Made by a program: the position numbers and the translations under genes. 64,000 nucleotides of DNA from Granulosicoccus sp045110475 (GTDB taxonomy: Bacteria > Pseudomonadota > Gammaproteobacteria > Granulosicoccales > Granulosicoccaceae). Below, piece by piece: positions 17,524 through 26,419 of this stretch. The stretch spans positions 99,773-163,772 of the forward strand of contig JBGCGC010000005.1 in the NCBI GenBank assembly GCA_045110475.1. The letters run 5' to 3'. A model generated the notes under the pieces. The model saw only the letters and a list, made by a program, of their open reading frames with translations, was not told the DNA's origin and ran no database searches. The stretch's first letter is position 1. The number at the start of each line of letters is the position of its first letter.

Positions 17524-18666
17524 TTACCAAGCGGATGACAGGCGCAGCAGCTGGGCATCCAGCCAGTTTTCCACCTCCTTCATATCACGATAAGTCACCC
17601 GATAGACCGGTAATGCTTTCAGCCAGTCAACCAATGCTGCAATTTGCGCAAAAGCCACCGGCTGATCAAGAATGCAACCGCTCCTGATAATGTGCTCAAA
17701 GGCTTCTCGAGTCGATACTTGCTCGCACACGAGCCGTGTGGCCTGCAGCGAATAAACAGGCAATACAACCATGGCACACTCAACAGGCTGCCGGCATACA
17801 TATTTTTCCACCGGGGCAAGATAGCGAATCTGATGCCCTACAGCACCGTAAATCCTTGAGCTGGTTAAAGCAGGAAACCAGGTATCCAGCACGGACCAGG
17901 AACCTTGCTTGATGGAAAGGCTCAACGGGATCGGCTGCAGTCGGGCGCTCTGGCTGCAAAGAGGCACCGCATCATCGTTTAGAAATTCAAAACCCTGTGC
18001 CATAAGGTAGGCCGACAGCGTTGTCTTGCCACTCCCGCCAAGGGCTGGAAACAAGATGCCTTTGCCATTGCGCGCAACCGCTGAGGCATGAAAGATGATG
18101 GTATACGGGACTTCACGACCAATAACACCATTGACCTCACGCAGACACTTGAGAGCCGTATCAGATAAGGTCAATCCGGTATCCAGCGTCTTGCCTTCAT
18201 GGACGACAGGAAATCGCCCACCATCGACATGAACGTTTATAAGAATATCTTTCGAAGGCTCACCGGGTACCACAGCTAAGGGAAACAACTCCTGCAGGTA
18301 TTCACACAGTCCTGGTAACTCCGAGGCAAAGCGTATCCGAAAACCCGGCAGGAAACACTCGCAAGCCTCTACGGGACAGCACGGTTCAGCAGGCATGAAA
18401 TCGGCAATCGGCTGATAGGGGGTAAGCTCCTTGAGCACCTGACCATCATCCTCGTCCAGAGTTTGCAACAGCGCGTGGAGATCTGCACTGGCTGTTTCCC
18501 TATCGACTTCATAGCGCTGCATGACATTATCAACGATAGCATCGGTGCTCAGTCCCTGCTGCCACAAGGACTGCATGAACGCAGCAACCGCATTGACCAG
18601 ACGCACACCCACGCCCTCGCGACCGATGACTACCCAGCAGTCCTCATCAAGCTCAATACTGGACAT
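17524..18666 (-). CDS. PqqD-like domain fused to HPr kinase-like domain
   Basis: 380 aa from the ATG at 18666 (TTG codons seven codons upstream are possible). Residues about 1-85 resemble PqqD/RRE domains (V.R...VLVN.. pattern, then a helical Asp/Glu-rich part); such domains bind leader peptides in PQQ and RiPP synthesis. Residues about 100-380 resemble HprK-type kinases: an HASAV strand, a Walker A loop GGSGKTT, and a LNDDAVPL segment like the HprK DDxV motif. HprK-related kinases paired with PqqD-like proteins occur in the HPr-rel-A systems and in paeninodin-type lasso peptide clusters, where the kinase phosphorylates the peptide. Here both are in one chain. No HPr or PTS gene is nearby, so carbon-catabolite control is unlikely. 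Confidence 0.8.
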   Translation of the reverse strand: MSSIELDEDCWVVIGREGVGVRLVNAVAAFMQSLWQQGLSTDAIVDNVMQRYEVDRETASADLHALLQTLDEDDGQVLKELTPYQPIADFMPAEPCCPVEACECFLPGFRIRFASELPGLCEYLQELFPLAVVPGEPSKDILINVHVDGGRFPVVHEGKTLDTGLTLSDTALKCLREVNGVIGREVPYTIIFHASAVARNGKGILFPALGGSGKTTLSAYLMAQGFEFLNDDAVPLCSQSARLQPIPLSLSIKQGSWSVLDTWFPALTSSRIYGAVGHQIRYLAPVEKYVCRQPVECAMVVLPVYSLQATRLVCEQVSTREAFEHIIRSGCILDQPVAFAQIAALVDWLKALPVYRVTYRDMKEVENWLDAQLLRLSSAW

Positions 18667-18761
18667 GGGAATAATTATTGACAACAAGGCATGCGTAAAC
18701 CGTCAGGCCAACAGGCCTGTTGCCAGATAGCATCGGCACGCAAACGCAGCAAGGCAAAGAT

Positions 18762-20081
18762 TCAGGACAAGGCCTGTGCTGCGGCATGCACGGCATCAAT
18801 AACGTAGTCCTGTTCGTCATCAGTCAACGATCCATAGATAGGCAGTGAAATCGTCGATTGCCAAAGCGCCTCTGCGCCAGGATAGTGCTCTGCCTTGAAG
18901 TCAAATTTGTCGCGATAGTACGACAAATGATGTAATGGCTTGTAATGCACCGAAACACCGACACCGTTGGCTATCAGGTGATCAATGAACTCATTGCGTT
19001 TATGCATCAGCTCCCCCTGTAACAGAATGGGAAACAGATGCCATGAATGTTCTTCCGGCCGGCAATCACAATCGAGCAGGCGAATAAACGGATGATTTTT
19101 AAACGCAGCCGAGTAGACTCTGGCACGAAGCATACGATGCTCGCGCGTGACCTCGGCGCGTTCCAACTGGGCAAGACCCACGGCTGCATTCAAGTCGGGC
19201 ATGTTGTACTTGAACCCCGGTGCAACCACATCGTACTCCCAGCTTGCAGCGGATCCGATATAGCGACGCCAGATATCCCGGTCGATACCATGCAGACGCA
19301 TGAGACGCATACGAGCAGCAAGCTTGTCGCAATTGGTGACGGCCATGCCACCTTCACCGGTAGTCATTGTCTTGTTGGCATAGAAACTGAAGCAAGTGAC
19401 ATCACCAAAGTTACCGACATAGTCGCCGTTGAGATGCGCGGGAAACGCGTGCGCTGCATCCTCGATGATGCTGATGCCCATGCGGCGGCAAAGCGCAACA
19501 ATGCCATTACCATCCTTACCAACCATGGCAGCGGGTTGCCCCCCATAGTGCACCACGATCATGGCGCTGGCATCCGGATGTTCCGCAAGCGCACTCGCGG
19601 CAATAGACTCGGTAACCAGACTGGTGCGAGGGTCGACATCCATTAAGACCGGCACCGCATCCATGTAGCGGATGACCTCAGCCGTGGCCGTGAAGGTCAT
19701 GGTTGGAAGCAATACCTTGTCACCTGGCCCAATGTTCAGCGCTTCCAGCGCCAGATGCAATGCCGATGTACAGGAATTTACCGCAAGTGCGTGGTTGACG
19801 TTAAGGTGCGAGGCAAACCTGCGCTCAAGCTCATCTGCCTTGGATGCTGTCGTCAACCAGCCGCTTTCGAGCACCTGACGAACATACTCCAGCTCGTTGC
19901 CCGAACAATCAACGCGTGCAAATGGCACCTGTGTGGTCAGGCATTGGCTTGCCTGAACGCGCTTTAACGATGTACTCACAACAGACTCTGCCACAGGAGC
20001 AGCCGCAAAACTGATTTCATAGTTACCGCTGTTGATTCGAGGTGAGCACAAACTGTTGTTGAACAAACTTGCTGTCGACAC
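18762..20081 (-). CDS. DegT/DnrJ/EryC1/StrS-type aminotransferase, second copy
   Basis: 439 aa. Conserved family blocks: WLTTASKADELERRFA, the HYGGQPA segment, EDAAHAFPA, and SFYANKTMTTGEGGM with Schiff-base Lys237. About 50 residues precede the usual family start. The product would aminate a keto sugar nucleotide. It is the second gene of the minus-strand cassette, 35 bases downstream of the nucleotidyltransferase gene. It differs clearly from the copy at 11306, so it is unlikely to be a recent duplicate. Whether it serves glycan synthesis or the peptide cassette is open. Confidence 0.87.
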   Translation of the reverse strand: MSTASLFNNSLCSPRINSGNYEISFAAAPVAESVVSTSLKRVQASQCLTTQVPFARVDCSGNELEYVRQVLESGWLTTASKADELERRFASHLNVNHALAVNSCTSALHLALEALNIGPGDKVLLPTMTFTATAEVIRYMDAVPVLMDVDPRTSLVTESIAASALAEHPDASAMIVVHYGGQPAAMVGKDGNGIVALCRRMGISIIEDAAHAFPAHLNGDYVGNFGDVTCFSFYANKTMTTGEGGMAVTNCDKLAARMRLMRLHGIDRDIWRRYIGSAASWEYDVVAPGFKYNMPDLNAAVGLAQLERAEVTREHRMLRARVYSAAFKNHPFIRLLDCDCRPEEHSWHLFPILLQGELMHKRNEFIDHLIANGVGVSVHYKPLHHLSYYRDKFDFKAEHYPGAEALWQSTISLPIYGSLTDDEQDYVIDAVHAAAQALS

Positions 20082-20116
20082 TTTCTGTGGCAGCAGAGCG
20101 TGCAGCTACCATCGTG

Positions 20117-21322
20117 TTACCGCTGTCTTGTTCGCCTTACGCGTTGTAAGGCTCTTATGAAACTGTAGCGTAACAGACGCAGGAGCAAGACAGCGGCGCT
20201 CCGGTCACCGTAGAGCGTCTTCAGCCACCCACGCCCAAACACAAAACGTGAACTTCTTCTCAGTTTTGCCAGTCGCCAAGCCAGTCTGGCGCGAAAAGGC
20301 TGCGTGCGGACGCCATCGTAGTATCGCAAACCGGCTTGTTCGACAGAATCAATGTCTTTCCATACGCTAATATTTTCCGGCCATATTTCTGCACAAACAT
20401 GCGCAAAACTTGCCAAGGCAGCGCGATATTTGCCATCGGAAAGATGCTGTCGCAAATCGTGCAAGGCACCCTCGACATCAGCACCCGCGACAAGCAATCG
20501 TTCGATGTCCATCAAATGTCTCAGATCCATCGTACCTGTCGTGTGCGCTTCATCCTTGATATGCGAGTGATAAAACGTATGCACAATCAGGAACCTGTCC
20601 AGCGTTTCACTGCGCTGCCCTTGCCTGCCTTCGGCAAACAGCTTATCGACCAGAGGTTGTATATAGTCGGCAATTCCGTGGTCGCTGTCGCCAATGCGGT
20701 AGTGAAGCTCCATGACAATTTCTTCATCCGGTGGCAGGATCGCTGGTAATTGATATCCCACCGGCTGCACCTGATTTCTGAAATCATTCGGATCAAGGGG
20801 ATTGAATTGCAATTCGCTGCTGATCGTGGCGGGATCGTTAACGTTGCTTATCTGTCGGTAGCCCGCCTCACTCAGCGCCCGTAAGGCCTTCGGCAATTGA
20901 GAGGGTTTGACCAGAAAATCAATATCCGCAAGCACGCGGTCATTTTCATGGCATAGCCCATGAGCCAGCAAGGCAATCCCTTTCAATGGCAGGCACACCA
21001 CACCGGCTTTGACAAGGATGCACGCCAGATCTTTCCAGGCCCTTAGCAATTGGCCATTGCGCGCCTCGTTGGCCTCATATATCCATAACAACGCCTCTTG
21101 CGGGTCCTGTGGAATGTAGTCAAGCAACTGTGATCGGCGCAATGCCACAAAAAGCGATGGCGTGACAAGCTGGTCCCCTGAGAGTGTTAACACCTCGTGC
21201 CAATCCAGATCGCCTGCGACGGATTGGAAATTGCCGACATCAAGCTTGTGGGTCAGGAGATCTTCAATAAAATATCTGGCCTGAATACGCCTTTGCGTTT
21301 GATCGCTTCTAGTGAATTTCAT
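20117..21322 (-). CDS. NTP_transf_5-type nucleotidyltransferase family protein
   Basis: About 401 aa from the ATG at 21322; an earlier ATG at 21382 would add 20 residues of doubtful coding quality. The signature LPLKGIALLAHG...RVLADIDFLV, with the paired acidic residues (D-I-D) that hold metal in the polymerase-beta fold, matches the uncharacterised nucleotidyltransferase family PF14907. These proteins often sit with PqqD-like and HprK-like genes and in exopolysaccharide or lasso-peptide loci; their substrate is not established. It is the promoter-proximal gene of the cassette running to 16160. Confidence 0.78.
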   Translation of the reverse strand: MKFTRSDQTQRRIQARYFIEDLLTHKLDVGNFQSVAGDLDWHEVLTLSGDQLVTPSLFVALRRSQLLDYIPQDPQEALLWIYEANEARNGQLLRAWKDLACILVKAGVVCLPLKGIALLAHGLCHENDRVLADIDFLVKPSQLPKALRALSEAGYRQISNVNDPATISSELQFNPLDPNDFRNQVQPVGYQLPAILPPDEEIVMELHYRIGDSDHGIADYIQPLVDKLFAEGRQGQRSETLDRFLIVHTFYHSHIKDEAHTTGTMDLRHLMDIERLLVAGADVEGALHDLRQHLSDGKYRAALASFAHVCAEIWPENISVWKDIDSVEQAGLRYYDGVRTQPFRARLAWRLAKLRRSSRFVFGRGWLKTLYGDRSAAVLLLRLLRYSFIRALQRVRRTRQR

Positions 21323-21636
21323 GATGCGCCTGAATTTTCCCGGGACTTGCTTGCAACCGACGCATTGTCGTCTTGCCATCATTCAGAACAGTTACAACTT
21401 CACGCATTTCTTCAAGGTTGTTAGAACCGCGTCGCTAATCAGTTGTGCGTGTGTGTGGCAGTCGGCGTTTTTCGGCCCACACAGATGAACTGCCATTGTT
21501 ACGTAATTTCCTGAAACCACGACCCCGTGGAAAATAACACGAACCGGGGCACTTAACCCCATGGCTCGCCTCATTCATTGTCGATATGTTCTTATCAACT
21601 GGCAAAACCAGCGAATCAGCAGGAGCAACTCTACCC

Positions 21637-22590
21637 ATGAAATACTGGACACTTCCTTTCCTAATGGCTTCTGTGGCTCAGGTTGCGTGCTCCGGCGGAG
21701 GCACCGGTGCCGATGACACCTCTGTGCTCAACGATCCGACGACCTTCTCTGACGGCGCTGATCTAGCCTTTGACACCAGCAACCTGATGAATGACGGTGG
21801 AATAGGACCCACACCCAACTACTGGAGCTGCAGGCTACGTCAGAATAACTCAACAGTAGCCTTGGAAACTTCCTATCAATTCTTTACCGACTTGTCCGGT
21901 GTGTCTTACCTTGGCGCAGGCTCGGTCTATTTCAGTTGGGATGTAACGGGAGCTGAGTCAGGGTACATCGACATTGTTAACGATTCCGGCAATATCCCGG
22001 TCGAGCGCTGGTTCGTGAGTATGCGATCACCTACGCGGTTTTCCGCTGCCATGGTGTACGCAGAATCGCAGAACGATCTGGAGGGTCTATCGGCAGCACA
22101 ATCCAGCGGCGATATAAACTGCGTGCTGTATGCAGATGATGGCGTGCTCAATCCAGATGATGAAGGGATCCTGGAGCAGCTCAGCGATGGCAATAGTGGC
22201 GGCTCTGACGGGGACATCACGAGCATTGCGCAATCACTGCTTAACACAGACTCCGAGTTTGGCCTGGAAAGCCAGTTGTGGCAATGCACAGCCATAGACG
22301 GCAGTCTGGATCTGCTACTGGGCTTTTACCGCGATGGCATAGGCGGCGTTTACAACACACGCACTGGAGAGCTGCAAGGCTCCCAGACCACTTATACGGT
22401 CAGTGAAATTGACGGTGTAGGTAACGTCTCCATAGACGCCGTATTGAACAATGAAGCCGATCAACTGACATTAAGTAGTCTGGTCTTCGACCCCAGCGGC
22501 TTTTTTGATGCAAGGTTGCAAACAGCAGTGAACAACGAAGACGTGCTGATAACCTGCAATACGCTGAATACAGCAGAACTGGCGTTGTAA
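21637..22590 (+). CDS. Putative lipoprotein of unknown function
   Basis: 317 aa from the ATG at 21637, chosen because AGGAG lies about eleven bases upstream and a signal-like sequence follows at once (MKYWTLPFLMASVAQVACSGGG). The Cys is preceded by QVA, an imperfect lipobox. The mature part has two similar halves, each beginning with an N-Y-W-S-C-R or L-W-Q-C-T-type Trp/Cys motif and containing tyrosine-rich beta strands, which suggests two related beta domains. No catalytic motif is visible. A strong inverted repeat follows the stop. Confidence 0.7.
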   Translation: MKYWTLPFLMASVAQVACSGGGTGADDTSVLNDPTTFSDGADLAFDTSNLMNDGGIGPTPNYWSCRLRQNNSTVALETSYQFFTDLSGVSYLGAGSVYFSWDVTGAESGYIDIVNDSGNIPVERWFVSMRSPTRFSAAMVYAESQNDLEGLSAAQSSGDINCVLYADDGVLNPDDEGILEQLSDGNSGGSDGDITSIAQSLLNTDSEFGLESQLWQCTAIDGSLDLLLGFYRDGIGGVYNTRTGELQGSQTTYTVSEIDGVGNVSIDAVLNNEADQLTLSSLVFDPSGFFDARLQTAVNNEDVLITCNTLNTAELAL

Positions 22591-22596
22591 AACGAA

Positions 22597-22637
22597 GCTG
22601 GCGCCAGCGATATCATGACGATTTCGCTGGCGCCAGC
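22597..22637. terminator. 14-bp hairpin between convergent lipoprotein genes
   Basis: Arms GCTGGCGCCAGCGA and TCGCTGGCGCCAGC enclose a 13-base loop. Each arm is itself nearly palindromic (GCTGGCGCCAGC). It begins 7 bases after the stop at 22590 and ends 29 bases before the stop of the opposing gene. No long T tract follows, so it may act in both directions or as an RNA stabiliser. Confidence 0.65.
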
Positions 22638-22665
22638 GCAAAGAACAGTCCTTGACTGACAGGGT

Positions 22666-23586
22666 TTACAAGCCGCCCGGTACGCCTGGAGGCGTCGTTA
22701 TATCGTCGTTGTTATCCGCAACGAGAATGGCGACTTCAGCGCAAGCCAGCGTGTCGCTGGTGTCGGCGACGTCAAAGGTCAGGTTGCTACCGACCGCTCC
22801 GGTGACCAGCAATGCTCCATCGTCTTGCGCGTCAACGTTCAGGGTTCCCGATTGCGGACAGGTAACGGCCTGCCCCGTCAGACCACTGGATGTGACGGTA
22901 GCCGCGGTCAAGCCGAATCTTGGTGCGGCAGCAGTCAGGTTGACTTGCACGTTCTGCTGTGCTGAACCGGCATTGCTGATGGTCACTGTGGATTGAGTCA
23001 GGGTAACGTCGGACTGGCCGTCGTTCACCACCAGATCAGCCGCAGATACAGCGATACTACCCGGTGTGGAGACAACGGCTGCAGTCCCGTTGATTGACAG
23101 GACGCGGGTTCCAGAGACAATCTGCAGCTCAGTGAATGATTGATTTCCGGTAAAGCCATTGTCGAATGCACCGTCGTAGGCAATCTGGCCAGTCAGTCTT
23201 GGACCCTCACCACCCAATTGACAATCAGCAAAATTAAATGTCTGCGTCGTGCCGCCAACAACCTCAAAAGAGCCAGACGTCCCGCAACCGGCCGGTGTCG
23301 AACTATTCAAAAGCAAGGCGCTGGTATTTGAAAATGAGTAAACCAGAATGTCTGTCAGTTCCAGAGTTTCGATTGCCAGATTTCGGGCGTTACTCGGGTT
23401 GATCGCTGGTGAGCCCGGTGGGGGCCCTTCCTCGATGATATCGCCACCGTTGTCTGGATCCGTAGGTGTCTCGTCAGTCCCTGGATCGGCTGCGGTGTCG
23501 TTGTCACTGCTGCAACCTGCCACAAGTGCGATCGACAGTAGAACTGCAAGACTCGTACGAGGTGACAGATTAGATGAATGAAGCAC
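22666..23586 (-). CDS. Putative outer-surface lipoprotein of unknown function
   Basis: 306 aa. A typical lipoprotein signal ends in LVAGC (Cys about 25), then an Asp/Pro/Thr-rich linker to about residue 60. The rest is rich in Ser, Thr, Gly and Val in alternating strand patterns, with Cys residues in two short segments (AGCGTSGSF and FADCQLGG), suggesting an all-beta domain. No known family was recognised and no enzyme motif is visible. A TAGGAGA sequence lies shortly before the ATG. Confidence 0.72.
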   Translation of the reverse strand: MLHSSNLSPRTSLAVLLSIALVAGCSSDNDTAADPGTDETPTDPDNGGDIIEEGPPPGSPAINPSNARNLAIETLELTDILVYSFSNTSALLLNSSTPAGCGTSGSFEVVGGTTQTFNFADCQLGGEGPRLTGQIAYDGAFDNGFTGNQSFTELQIVSGTRVLSINGTAAVVSTPGSIAVSAADLVVNDGQSDVTLTQSTVTISNAGSAQQNVQVNLTAAAPRFGLTAATVTSSGLTGQAVTCPQSGTLNVDAQDDGALLVTGAVGSNLTFDVADTSDTLACAEVAILVADNNDDITTPPGVPGGL

Positions 23587-23847
23587 AGATTTCTCCTAAT
23601 GTTCAGTAATTGTGTGAGTATGAACAGTCGCTCGCTGTGATCGCCATTCGACCTGCTCGTCTGGGCTAGACGGTAGCACTTAACTGCAGCATGAACAACG
23701 AACCAATCGGCAATGCAATCTGTTCAGGGCAGGTATTGCCCTGTATCTCACCATAATGAGCATAGCTGCACTTTAACTGCTTTGCCTCTGGGATCTCCCG
23801 TCTATTGCAACTACAGCAACTGCGCCTCACGCCAGAGCAGATGCTAA

Positions 23848-25515
23848 TCAGGGCGTAAGCAACTCGGCCGATGGTATAGGGAAGCGCAGTTTGTAACCCT
23901 CGTCGCCAGCCAGAACCCAGGCCGCTGAGAACTTACCCACAGCACCGGTCGTGGTGTCCAGCCTTTCGTAGTCTCCAAGCTCACCATCGTACCGAAAGCC
24001 AACCTGACCGACCTTGCAATCGGGTGTGGGCGAGCCTCCCGGGAAACAGGCGGTTCCGCCGTCACCGGTAGGCGGATCGGCCTGAAAAAGATTTTGTCGG
24101 TTACCGAAAGGGTCAACTGCAACTGCATCCGCCCAGGTTACCGGGTAGCGATAAGGCATGCCAACAAGATTCCACCCGGAGAATTCTCCCGATGCCGTGT
24201 CGATATAAAGCGCGGTATCGAGCTGCGCGTTGTACTCACCCGTCACATCGATGGTGGCACCGGAATCCGTTGCAATGATCCAGTAGGCTTTTGAACTGTC
24301 AAGCTCATCGGTGAGAGTAAGTGCCCTGTACGCGCCTTCGCTCAGGCCATTGTCTGATTCTGTGTATTCATAACTATAGATTGCCCAGGTTGTACCAATA
24401 GTTGATTGCCCGAGATCATCCCCCAGAACATCACCGACAGTGGCGGAGGTGGAGATACCAACCTGACAAGGTAATGAAATCATCTCCCAGACGTCCGGTG
24501 TCAGCTCCATGGATTCAGTGCATGGAGGCGTGTTGTTGAAATACCAGTCGTCGTTGGGATCAAAGTAGATTTGTGCTCTTGAGATGACGATGTTGGTATT
24601 GTCAGCGTAAAACCCTGCCAGATCACACGCAGCAAATCCGGTTTTGGTCACATCCATTTCCACGGTGATATTGCAGTCCTCACCTTCAGTAATGCCCCCA
24701 TAGGTAAGTTTGACAGTGTAGTCATCGTCGGTACCCTGAATAGCATCAAAGCCACTTCTGGCATAGCGCAAAGTGGAGACATCGTCGTGACCCAGCGTGC
24801 GCTGAATTTCGTCATTAAAGGTGCCCTGCTGCATGACAGCTTCTGTATTCGGGATCGCGAAGCGACCGGTCGCCGAGACCTCTCTATCGGCGTTGGCGGG
24901 AAAAGTATCACCAAACGGCAGGTCGGCAAGTTCACGCCTGTAATTAGAGGAATCGACAACCTCTTGCTCGACAAACGGGTTATTGGAGTCGGCATAGAAA
25001 AAATTGCGATTGATGTCATCGCCTCTAATATCATCCGCGGAACCTATCAGCCCATCAGGGCCTTCATTCAAATCGAACACGCCGTTTGCGCCTGGCGTGG
25101 CCGCGGAGAAATTTTCCTGCCTTTTCTGAAGGCCAAAACCCGTACCGATATTAGGGTGATCGATTCCCAGGCAATGTCCAAATTCATGCAGCGACACAGA
25201 TTCGAAATCGTAGGTATTTGATGGCAGTGGTATTTGGCGCAGGTTGGCTGAGGTGGACTGCAACTTGTTCCACACGGCAATGTTGTTCCGCAGCGGTCGC
25301 TCCATCTCGCTGGCAAACGGTGTTCCCGGCACAATGCAGACGTTAAGCGTTAGCTCACCACCAGTTCCATCGTAGCCTTCCGGGTGGGTAACGCTGTCCG
25401 GTAGCTGATCAAAGGTGTAGCCGCCCGCCTGAACGGAGGTGGTAAAGGATGCGAGCACACCGACAATTGCTGTCGCGACAGGCACTGCACACTGCGCTTT
25501 CCTTAACTTTGCCAT
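23848..25515 (-). CDS. Secreted matrixin-like zinc metalloprotease with C-terminal two-half W/C domain
   Basis: 555 aa with a signal peptide (about 1-31). Residues about 32-330 hold a metzincin-type catalytic part: His110-Glu-Phe-Gly-His114-x5-His120 (HEFGHCLGIDH) is the zinc site of M10/matrixin-like peptidases. Residues about 345-555 are the domain shared with the proteins at 536, 3904 and 61407 (VWEMISLPC, AYWII, then GWNLVGMP and CFPGG...DCKVG). The start lies two bases after the stop of the upstream gene (25518), so the two are almost certainly co-expressed. The target proteins are unknown. The C-terminal domain may bind the cell surface or a glycan. Confidence 0.83.
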   Translation of the reverse strand: MAKLRKAQCAVPVATAIVGVLASFTTSVQAGGYTFDQLPDSVTHPEGYDGTGGELTLNVCIVPGTPFASEMERPLRNNIAVWNKLQSTSANLRQIPLPSNTYDFESVSLHEFGHCLGIDHPNIGTGFGLQKRQENFSAATPGANGVFDLNEGPDGLIGSADDIRGDDINRNFFYADSNNPFVEQEVVDSSNYRRELADLPFGDTFPANADREVSATGRFAIPNTEAVMQQGTFNDEIQRTLGHDDVSTLRYARSGFDAIQGTDDDYTVKLTYGGITEGEDCNITVEMDVTKTGFAACDLAGFYADNTNIVISRAQIYFDPNDDWYFNNTPPCTESMELTPDVWEMISLPCQVGISTSATVGDVLGDDLGQSTIGTTWAIYSYEYTESDNGLSEGAYRALTLTDELDSSKAYWIIATDSGATIDVTGEYNAQLDTALYIDTASGEFSGWNLVGMPYRYPVTWADAVAVDPFGNRQNLFQADPPTGDGGTACFPGGSPTPDCKVGQVGFRYDGELGDYERLDTTTGAVGKFSAAWVLAGDEGYKLRFPIPSAELLTP

Positions 25516-25517
25516 TT

Positions 25518-26075
25518 TTATTGCCCCGCCTGAGTGAAGAGTGTAATCAGACGTTCGTGCAAAGCATTGAGCGGACTGAGCTGTTCTGAATCAAGTGTAG
25601 CGGTGGCTATCACCGATACGTCTTCCAACACCACGGTTTGCAAAATATCTGGCGTGGTGCCGTCGCCCGAGGACAGGCTATCCTGACCTTGTACCCGGTT
25701 GAATTCGAAAACCGTAGTGGTCGGATCGGATGAATAGCGAAGCTCGCCATCAACGGCTTCGGCCGACGCATCCGTCAGAGCGGCCTCATCAAATTGAGCA
25801 ACACCCGCTTGCTGTGCCAGATCCTTGATGGCCAGTAGCTCGTCTTCACTGAGCGTTAATTCGTAAATGCCAGGGTTTCGGTTGCCCTCGGCGCGGTAGA
25901 TGATGACATCACCGGTGGCGTAAACACGAACCATCGGGAATTCATCGCTGCTGTCTACCAGAGGATGTGATTGGTCATACGTGACAATGGGCACCAGATC
26001 CTGCGTTTGGGCCAATGCGCAAGGCACTGTTACCGCCGCCGCAATGCCGGCGAACAGACTTCTCCACAAACCCAT
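25518..26075 (-). CDS. Periplasmic/secreted protein of unknown function paired with the matrixin
   Basis: 185 aa from the ATG at 26075, chosen for the GGAG about nine bases upstream and for the signal peptide that follows directly (MGLWRSLFAGIAAAVTVPCALAQ). The mature part contains two beta-rich stretches around a helical segment (LSEDELLAIKDLAQQAG). I do not recognise the family. The two-base gap to the protease gene suggests a functional pair; an inhibitor, propeptide-like chaperone or co-exported partner are possibilities without direct support. Confidence 0.72.
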   Translation of the reverse strand: MGLWRSLFAGIAAAVTVPCALAQTQDLVPIVTYDQSHPLVDSSDEFPMVRVYATGDVIIYRAEGNRNPGIYELTLSEDELLAIKDLAQQAGVAQFDEAALTDASAEAVDGELRYSSDPTTTVFEFNRVQGQDSLSSGDGTTPDILQTVVLEDVSVIATATLDSEQLSPLNALHERLITLFTQAGQ

Positions 26076-26419
26076 CTTCGATCTCCCTGTATGACTTCCT
26101 TCGCGTCTGGAGTGGTATGAACCACTTCGCAAATATTACCTGATTTTTCCATCAGGATTACTTGTAACAGTGGAAATGACAAGATCTATGCCAAATGTAA
26201 TGAGGCTGAATCTGCCGCTGCATTTTACCCCGGGTAATATTACTCAAATTAACCATTTATGCAGTAGACTACATCTGTGTGGCGTTTGGTGCGCACCTCT
26301 ACCGCTCACCAGTCCGGAATCAGACGTTTCAACGCTCCTGATTTAATGCGCGAGGGCGGCACTCGGCAGCATCCACTTTATCGTTGAATCATCACTATCT
26401 ACAGACTCAGGGTCTCTTC
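26076..26419. other. Divergent intergenic region
   Basis: About 340 bases between the matrixin operon (minus) and the sulfotransferase gene (plus). It includes AT-rich stretches around 26220-26270 that could hold promoters. No clear operator, RNA or hairpin was found. Confidence 0.35.

Noticed and set aside
17524..18666. Classical HPr kinase/phosphorylase of carbon-catabolite control
   Set aside because: The PqqD-like N-terminus and the glycan/peptide neighbours, with no HPr or PTS gene, argue against it.
21425..21636. Possible riboswitch or structured leader before the lipoprotein gene at 21637
   Set aside because: Some short complementary segments (such as CCACGACCCCGTGG) are present, but no known riboswitch consensus could be matched by eye.
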